From Erythrobacter neustonensis (lineage in GTDB: Bacteria; Pseudomonadota; Alphaproteobacteria; Sphingomonadales; Sphingomonadaceae), in contig NZ_CP016033.1 in the NCBI RefSeq assembly GCF_001663175.1, positions 744,001 to 808,000 of the forward strand: 64,000 bases of DNA, read 5' to 3'. The position numbers and the translations under genes were made by a program. Below the pieces are notes generated by a model. It saw only the letters and a program-made list of their open reading frames with translations, searched no databases and was not told where the DNA came from. The stretch's first letter is position 1, and every line of letters begins with the position of its first letter. This document shows, one piece after another, positions 58,444 through 64,000 of this stretch.

Positions 58444-59757
58444 CTAGTTGTAAGCCCGCTCGCCGTGTTCGGAGATGTCGAGGCCGTTGACTTCGCTTTC
58501 CTCGTCGACCCGCAGGCCGGTGACAGCCTTGGCGATGAATACGGCGATCGCGGTGCCGGCGGCGGCAAGCACGATGGTAAAGGCCGAGGCATAGAGCTGG
58601 ACGCCAAGCTGGCTGACCATGTCGTAGTCGTCCCCGCCCGGGCCGCCGAGCGCCGGCGCATAGACCACCGCGGTTCCGATCGCGCCGACGATGCCGCCCA
58701 CCCCGTGGATGCCGAAAGCGTCGAGCGCGTCGTCATAGCCGAGCTTGGGCTTCACCTTGGCGACGAAGACATAGCACACCACCGAGGCCACCGCGCCGAG
58801 AACGATCGCACCGAACGGGCCCGAATTGCCCGCAGCCGGGGTGACCGCGACCAGACCGGCGATCACACCCGAGCAGAAGCCCAGCGCCGATGCCTTGTGG
58901 CCCATCGCCCGCTCGATCAGCATCCAGAACAGTGCGCCCGAAGCCGTGGCGACGAAGGTGTTGATCATCGCCAGTGCGGCCGAACCGTTGGCTTCGAGCG
59001 CGGAGCCGGCGTTGAACCCGAACCAGCCCACCCACAGCAGGCCCGTGCCGACCATCGTCAGCGTCAGGCTGTGCGGCGGCATGGGCTCGTGCGGGTAGCC
59101 GCGCCGCTTGCCAAGGATGATCGCGGCGACCAGCGCCGACACACCGGCGTTGATGTGCACCACGGTGCCGCCCGCAAAATCGAGCGCGCCCATCGCGAAG
59201 AAGTAGCCGCGCGCTTCCCACACCATGTGGGCAATCGGAAAATAGACGATCGTCAGCCAGACCAGCGTGAAAACCATCGTGGCGGAGAACTTCATGCGCT
59301 CCACCACCGAACCCAGTACCAGCGCGGCGGTGATCGCGGCGAAGGTCATCTGGAAGCTGATGAAGATATATTCGCTGATCACTTCGTCGGTGAAGGTCGC
59401 CGCGGTCGAATCCGGGGTCACGCCGGCAAGGAAGAACTTGCCCCAGCTGATCCACTGGTTGCCCTCGGGCCCGAAAGCGAGGCCATAACCCCACATCACC
59501 CACACCAGCATCGCCAGCGCCGCTGCCGCGCCGATCTGGGTCATGGTCGAAAGCATGTTCTTCGATCGTGTCAGGCCGCCGTAGAACAGCGCGAGACCCG
59601 GCAGGATCATCAGCAGGACCAGCACGGTGGCGGTCATCATGAAACCATTATTGCCCGGGTTGGGAACCGCAGGGGCAGCAGCGGCGGCATGGGCCGGCGC
59701 GGCAAGCAGCGCAGCCGCGATCGCCGCGCCCGCAAGATTGGAAAGAATGCGCTTCAT
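58444..59757 (-). CDS. amtB: Ammonium transporter
   Basis: 437 residues. A cleavable signal peptide (to about AAPAHA) precedes 11 transmembrane helices. Twin pore histidines lie in FPIAHMVWE and FGIHGVGG; the conserved AGFNAGSALEANGSAALAMINT-type region (GFNAGSAL) and GTGLLWVGWF are typical Amt/Mep. It conducts ammonium across the inner membrane and is blocked by GlnK, encoded 13 bp upstream in the same operon. Confidence 0.95.
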   Translation of the reverse strand: MKRILSNLAGAAIAAALLAAPAHAAAAAPAVPNPGNNGFMMTATVLVLLMILPGLALFYGGLTRSKNMLSTMTQIGAAAALAMLVWVMWGYGLAFGPEGNQWISWGKFFLAGVTPDSTAATFTDEVISEYIFISFQMTFAAITAALVLGSVVERMKFSATMVFTLVWLTIVYFPIAHMVWEARGYFFAMGALDFAGGTVVHINAGVSALVAAIILGKRRGYPHEPMPPHSLTLTMVGTGLLWVGWFGFNAGSALEANGSAALAMINTFVATASGALFWMLIERAMGHKASALGFCSGVIAGLVAVTPAAGNSGPFGAIVLGAVASVVCYVFVAKVKPKLGYDDALDAFGIHGVGGIVGAIGTAVVYAPALGGPGGDDYDMVSQLGVQLYASAFTIVLAAAGTAIAVFIAKAVTGLRVDEESEVNGLDISEHGERAYN

Positions 59758-59770
59758 CGAAAAATCCCCC

Positions 59771-60238
<468 letters not shown>

Positions 60239-60268
60239 CTAAAATACAGGCGCGTGATTAATGATTGG

Positions 60269-60279
60269 GCAATTTTTGC
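60269..60279. promoter_or_regulatory. Possible activator site GCAATTTTTGC upstream of the sigma-54 promoter
   Basis: A small inverted repeat GCAA-TTT-TTGC lies about 100 bp upstream of the RpoN promoter, at a normal distance for an enhancer-binding protein such as NtrC. It departs from the enteric NtrC consensus, so it is only a candidate. Confidence 0.3.
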
Positions 60280-60339
60280 GACAAGCTGAGCGCAAGATCT
60301 CTCATGCGACAGAATAGCGCGACCTGAGCCGGCGCAGCT

Positions 60340-61221
60340 TTACAGAAAAGCGCGCAACGTCGCGATGAAGCGGTCGAACTGGTCGTGGTGGAGCCAGTGA
60401 CCCGCCTTTTCGAACTCGATCACCTCCGCGGTCCGGAAATGCGCGATGCGGCCGTCCTTCTCCGGGTTCGATGCCCAGGAATCCGCGCCATAGAGCAGCA
60501 GCGTCGGGCAGGTGATTGCGCCCCACAGCTGCTCGATGAACTCGTCGCCGATATCCTCGACCGGCCAGACGTTGAGGTGCGGATCGAACTTCCAGCTATA
60601 GGTGCCGTCCTCGTTGCGGTTGACGCCGTGCACCGTCAGATGCCGCGCCTGCTCCTGCGTGAGATAGGCGTTTTCCTCGATCATCCGCGCCAGCGCGGCT
60701 TCGATGCTGTCATACTTGCGCGGGCTGCGTCCGGCGGCCTTGCGCTTTTTCTCGATCCATTCGGCGAGGCGTTCGGGATAGGGTTTGCTGCGCTGTTCGG
60801 CGCGTGTCTTGGGCGACGGGCCCAGCCCTTCAATCGCGACCAGCTTGGTCACCATGTCGGGGAAGGCGCCGGCATAACGCAGCGCAACGTTGCCGCCCAT
60901 CGAATGGGCCACCATCCGCACCGGGCCGACGCCGAGCTGGTGGATCAGCTGCGCCAGATCATAGACCATGTCGCCCGCCGAATAGACCCCGTCCGACACC
61001 CAGTCGCTGTCGCCATGCCCGCGGTGATCCATCGCGATGACATGGTAATCCTCGCGCAAAGCCTCTGCCGTCCAGTCCCACGAACGGGCGTGGTCGCGGC
61101 CCCCGTGCACCAGCACCAGCGGCGGCTTACCCCGGCCACCCCAATCGAGATAGTTCAGGCGAAGGCGCTGAGAGATGAAGGTCTGCGAGGTCGGGCCGGC
61201 GGTGTGCATGGACGATTCCAT
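60340..61221 (-). CDS. Alpha/beta hydrolase
   Basis: 293 residues. Oxyanion-hole HGG (LVLVHGGRDHARSWDW), nucleophile elbow AHSMGG with Ser, and the C-terminal His in EKAGHWLHHDQF; the acid is probably Asp in LLYGADSW. The cap domain is lysine/arginine-rich. It resembles meta-cleavage-product and epoxide-type hydrolases, with no way to name the substrate. ATG 61221 or ATG 61209 may be the start. It stands behind prfC on the same strand. Confidence 0.83.
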   Translation of the reverse strand: MESSMHTAGPTSQTFISQRLRLNYLDWGGRGKPPLVLVHGGRDHARSWDWTAEALREDYHVIAMDHRGHGDSDWVSDGVYSAGDMVYDLAQLIHQLGVGPVRMVAHSMGGNVALRYAGAFPDMVTKLVAIEGLGPSPKTRAEQRSKPYPERLAEWIEKKRKAAGRSPRKYDSIEAALARMIEENAYLTQEQARHLTVHGVNRNEDGTYSWKFDPHLNVWPVEDIGDEFIEQLWGAITCPTLLLYGADSWASNPEKDGRIAHFRTAEVIEFEKAGHWLHHDQFDRFIATLRAFL

Positions 61222-61262
61222 GCCGCGAAGCCGGCTGGCCTGCAAGACCAGCGTTTCCCCCC

Positions 61263-62780
61263 TTATCGCTCTTTCGTCGCCGAGAAGGTCAGCTCGGGGT
61301 TCTTTTCGACCTGATAGCTGACGTCCCACGGGCTCTTGGCCATGAAGACATAATCGCCATCCCGGTCACGCGCGAGATTGGGGCGGTTGAACCCGGCAAA
61401 ATCGTCGAGCGCCTTCGCATCCCCCTTGATCCAGCGCGCGGTGGCGAAGGGCGAGGGTTCGAGCCCGGCTTCGACCTTGTATTCGGCCTCAAGCCGGCTG
61501 ATTAGCACTTCGAGCTGCAACTGCCCGACCACGCCGACGATATGCGCCGAACCGATCTCGGGGTAGAAGACCTGGATCACGCCCTCTTCCGAAAGGTCGT
61601 CCAAGGCCTTGCGCAATTGCTTGGTCTTGGTCGGGTCTTTCAACTGCACACGGCGCAGAATTTCCGGCGCGAAGTTGGGAAGGCCGGTGAAGCGCACCTG
61701 GTTGCGCTCGCTCAGCGTGTCGCCCACCCGCAGCGTGCCGTGGTTGGGAATGCCGATGATGTCGCCCGCTTCCGCCGTATCGGCCAGTTCGCGGTCCTGC
61801 GCGAAGAACAGGATCGGCGAATGCACCGCGATCGGCTTGCCGAGGCCGCTCGGCGTCAGCTTCATGCCACGTTTGAAGGTGCCCGAGACCTGCCGCATGA
61901 AGGCGATGCGGTCGCGGTGGTTGGGGTCCATGTTGGCCTGCACCTTGAAGATGAAGCCGGTCACCTCGTCGCGTTCGGGGCTGATTTCTTCCTCGCCCGC
62001 CGGCTGGGGCCGCGGCGGGGGGGCGAAGCGGGCAATCGCGTCGATCAACTCAGTCACGCCGAAATTCTTCAGCGCCGATCCGAAATAGACCGGCGTCAGG
62101 TCGCCGTGGCGGAAGGCTTCGATGTCGAACTCGGGATAGCCGCCACGCGCCAGCTCGATTTCGTCCATGAACCGCTGCGGGATCGCGGCGGTATCGCGCG
62201 TGCCCAGATATTCGCGGCTCGGCCCGTCGGGGCGCGCGACGGTGTCGGTGGCGAAATCGAGGATGCCCTCGAACTCGCCGCCCATCCCGATCGGCCACAT
62301 CTGCGGGGACACGTCGAGCGCGAGCATGTCGGCCACCTCGTCGAGCGTCTCGAAGGGATCGCGGCCCTCGCGGTCGACCTTGTTGACGAAAGTGATGATC
62401 GGCACGCTACGCAGGCGGCACACCTCGAACAGCTTGCGGGTCTGCGGCTCGATGCCCTTGGCTGCGTCGATCACCATGACAGCGCTGTCGACGGCCGTCA
62501 GCGTGCGATAGGTATCCTCCGAGAAGTCCTCGTGCCCCGGCGTGTCGAGCAGGTTGAAGACGATCCCGTCCTTCTGGAAGGTCATCACGCTCGACGTGAC
62601 CGAGATCCCGCGCTGCTGCTCGATCTTCATCCAGTCCGACCGCGCCCGCCGCGCCGCGCCGCGCGCCTTGACCTCGCCGGCCAAGTGGATTGCGCCGCCT
62701 TGCAGCAGCAGCTTTTCGGTCAGTGTGGTTTTCCCTGCGTCAGGGTGCGAGATGATCGCGAAGGTGCGGCGGTTGGACAT
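61263..62780 (-). CDS. prfC: Peptide chain release factor 3
   Basis: 505 residues, translational GTPase. G1 SHPDAGKTTLTEKLL (12-26), the switch-II DTPGHEDFSEDTYR and G4 NKVDREGRDP; the N-terminal domain is followed by the EF-Tu-like domain 2 and the RF3-specific C-terminal domain. It removes RF1/RF2 from the ribosome after termination. Its start overlaps the last base of the upstream SDR stop codon. Confidence 0.95.
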   Translation of the reverse strand: MSNRRTFAIISHPDAGKTTLTEKLLLQGGAIHLAGEVKARGAARRARSDWMKIEQQRGISVTSSVMTFQKDGIVFNLLDTPGHEDFSEDTYRTLTAVDSAVMVIDAAKGIEPQTRKLFEVCRLRSVPIITFVNKVDREGRDPFETLDEVADMLALDVSPQMWPIGMGGEFEGILDFATDTVARPDGPSREYLGTRDTAAIPQRFMDEIELARGGYPEFDIEAFRHGDLTPVYFGSALKNFGVTELIDAIARFAPPPRPQPAGEEEISPERDEVTGFIFKVQANMDPNHRDRIAFMRQVSGTFKRGMKLTPSGLGKPIAVHSPILFFAQDRELADTAEAGDIIGIPNHGTLRVGDTLSERNQVRFTGLPNFAPEILRRVQLKDPTKTKQLRKALDDLSEEGVIQVFYPEIGSAHIVGVVGQLQLEVLISRLEAEYKVEAGLEPSPFATARWIKGDAKALDDFAGFNRPNLARDRDGDYVFMAKSPWDVSYQVEKNPELTFSATKER

Positions 62781-63523
62781 TAATCGCGTGCGACGCGGAA
62801 GCCCGCGAAGTCCTGGTTGACCGGCATCAGTTCGATCCGGTTGATGTTGAGATGCGGCGGCAGTGCGGCGATCCAGCCGATGGTGTCGGCGATATCCTCA
62901 CCCGTCATCGGATTGACGCCGGCATAAAGCTTGTCCGAGGCGTCCTGGCTGCCGGTGCGCACCAGAGTGAATTCGGTCTCGACCATGCCGGGCTCGATGC
63001 TGGTAACGCGCACGCCGGTGCCGTGGAGGTCGGCGCGCAGCGCAAGCGTGAAGTGGTTCACGAAAGCCTTGGACCCGGCATAGACGTTGCCGCCCGGATA
63101 GATGTAGCTCCCCGCGACCGAACCGATCGCGATGATTGCGCCCTTGCGTTCGATCAGCCCGGGCAGAAGCTTGCGCGTCAGCACCACCATTGCGGTGACG
63201 TTGGTGTCGATCATCGTCTGCCAATCATCGAGATTGGCATTCTGCGCCGCCGAAAGCCCCTGTGCGAGGCCCGCGTTGTTCACCAGCAGATCGATATCGC
63301 GGAACGCTTCGGGCAGGCTCGCCAGCGCCGCGTCCATCGCCGCCGTGTCGCGCACGTCGAAGCACAGCGCCTGAACCTTGTCCGCGCCCAATTCGGCGAC
63401 CAGTGCGTCGAGCCGCTCCTGCCGCCGTCCGGTGGCGACGCAGCGCCAGCCGTCGGCGACGAGGCGGCGCACGGTGGCAAGGCCGATGCCGGCCGTGGCA
63501 CCGGTGACAAAGGCGGTCTTCAT
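62780..63523 (-). CDS. SDR family oxidoreductase (YdfG-like)
   Basis: 247 residues. VTGATAGIGLATVRRL, NNAGLAQGL, IGSVAGSYIYPGGNVYAGSK with Ser and YxxxK, and SIEPGMVETEFTLVR, the last typical of YdfG/serine 3-dehydrogenase-type enzymes that reduce malonic semialdehyde and similar 3-oxo acids with NADPH. The start overlaps the pheT stop by one base (TGATG) and its stop meets the prfC start. Confidence 0.88.
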   Translation of the reverse strand: MKTAFVTGATAGIGLATVRRLVADGWRCVATGRRQERLDALVAELGADKVQALCFDVRDTAAMDAALASLPEAFRDIDLLVNNAGLAQGLSAAQNANLDDWQTMIDTNVTAMVVLTRKLLPGLIERKGAIIAIGSVAGSYIYPGGNVYAGSKAFVNHFTLALRADLHGTGVRVTSIEPGMVETEFTLVRTGSQDASDKLYAGVNPMTGEDIADTIGWIAALPPHLNINRIELMPVNQDFAGFRVARD

Positions 63524-64000
63524 CAGCGCAGCTCCCCTCCCAGCTTGGCCGCCGCAGCGACGACCTTTTCCGAAATCGCCTTGAGATCGGCGTCCTTGAA
63601 GCTCGCCTCGCCCGGCTGGAGGGTAACCTCGACCGCGATGGACTTGCGGCCTTCGGGCACGCCCTGCCCGGCAAACACATCGAACACGCGCACGCCGGTG
63701 ATGTTCGCCTTGTCCGCGCCCTGCACTGCGCGCACCAGATCGCCCGCTGCCAGTGACGCGGGAACGAGGAAGGCAAAGTCGCGGGTCACCGCCTGCAAGG
63801 CCGGCGGGGTAAAGCCCGGACGCGCAAAGGCGGCGTTCTTCTTGGGCGGGATCGCGTCGAGGAACAGTTCGACCGCCGCGATCGGCCCGTCGGCATCGAA
63901 CGCCTTCAGGGTCGCAGGGTGCACCATCCCGAAGCGTGCCAGCACCACCTTGGGGCCAAGCCGCAGCGTTGCCGACTGGCCGGGATGGAACTGCGCGCCG
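63523..64000 (-). CDS. pheT: Phenylalanyl-tRNA synthetase beta subunit, C-terminal part
   Basis: The gene runs off the right edge; the C-terminal 158 codons are in the window. They include HPGQSATLRLG, FGMVHPATLKAFD and the anticodon-binding FDX-ACB domain (AVTRDFAFLVPASLAAGDL, VFDVFAGQGVPEGRKSIAVEVTLQP), which is unique to PheT. The enzyme is the alpha2-beta2 Phe-tRNA ligase. pheS would be expected just beyond the window. Confidence 0.94.
   Translation of the reverse strand, partial: GAQFHPGQSATLRLGPKVVLARFGMVHPATLKAFDADGPIAAVELFLDAIPPKKNAAFARPGFTPPALQAVTRDFAFLVPASLAAGDLVRAVQGADKANITGVRVFDVFAGQGVPEGRKSIAVEVTLQPGEASFKDADLKAISEKVVAAAAKLGGELR

Overview
The window is GC-rich DNA with densely packed, often overlapping genes, and reads as a chromosomal segment of an alphaproteobacterium of the order Sphingomonadales, most likely an Erythrobacteraceae/Novosphingobium-type organism. 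The pointers are a soluble serine palmitoyltransferase with its own acyl carrier protein (sphingolipid synthesis), a DivK-type response regulator, DUF3572 and DUF4112 proteins, a one-cysteine DksA, a relic of a gene transfer agent (GTA) head-gene cluster, and a large TonB-receptor/Rieske/P450/acyl-CoA catabolic block. No rRNA, tRNA, CRISPR array, integrase or insertion sequence is visible. Two perfect 16-bp parS sites (18526-18541 and 38930-38945) suggest the segment lies in the replication-origin region.

Region by region. 1-4.3 kb: the start of a threonine aldolase, a small acetyltransferase, two overlapping bacterial-PH-domain membrane proteins, a glutathione S-transferase and an orphan lipoprotein. 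4.3-10.7 kb and 13.2-33.4 kb: a catabolic region with an MFS transporter, a TonB receptor, a Rieske oxygenase, several SDR and zinc-free MDR oxidoreductases, SnoaL/NTF2-fold proteins, an acyl-CoA ligase, a molybdopterin oxidoreductase, a P450, a limonene-epoxide-hydrolase-like protein, two acyl-CoA dehydrogenases, a DUF35/thiolase-fold pair and two ThuA-like proteins. The content suggests CoA-dependent breakdown of a polycyclic, terpenoid or steroid-like compound. Four plus-strand units are preceded by a shared CCAAAAGTG-like box, but no regulator gene is seen. Set between the two catabolic parts (10.7-13.2 kb) are a fatty-acid-hydroxylase-type membrane protein and a compact exosortase system: a 56-residue protein consisting almost only of a signal peptide plus a C-terminal sorting signal, a 10-bp hairpin, the exosortase, and a small overlapping membrane-anchored partner.

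33.5-38.6 kb holds kynureninase and tryptophan 2,3-dioxygenase, a DUF4112 protein, an orphan oligopeptide-type binding lipoprotein, a PilZ protein and DksA. 38.9-42.4 kb holds a Sel1 protein carrying a parS site in its coding region and a five-gene overlapping operon (DUF3572, HAD, RidA, GDPD, DUF482); the DUF3572 gene appears to start at an ATT codon. 42.5-44.5 kb holds divK and the acp-spt sphingolipid pair. 44.5-46.0 kb is the GTA relic: a small-terminase-like gene, the first half of the large terminase, then an abrupt jump into the DUF2793 protein normally at the far end of the cluster, that is, an internal deletion scar. 46.1-64.0 kb is mostly housekeeping: OmpA, an MFS transporter, queC, argD-argF-hslO, a two-domain cold-shock protein with a glycine-rich head, a sterol-desaturase-like protein, a GMC oxidoreductase, the glnK-amtB pair behind a textbook sigma-54 promoter, an alpha/beta hydrolase, prfC, an SDR and the end of pheT.
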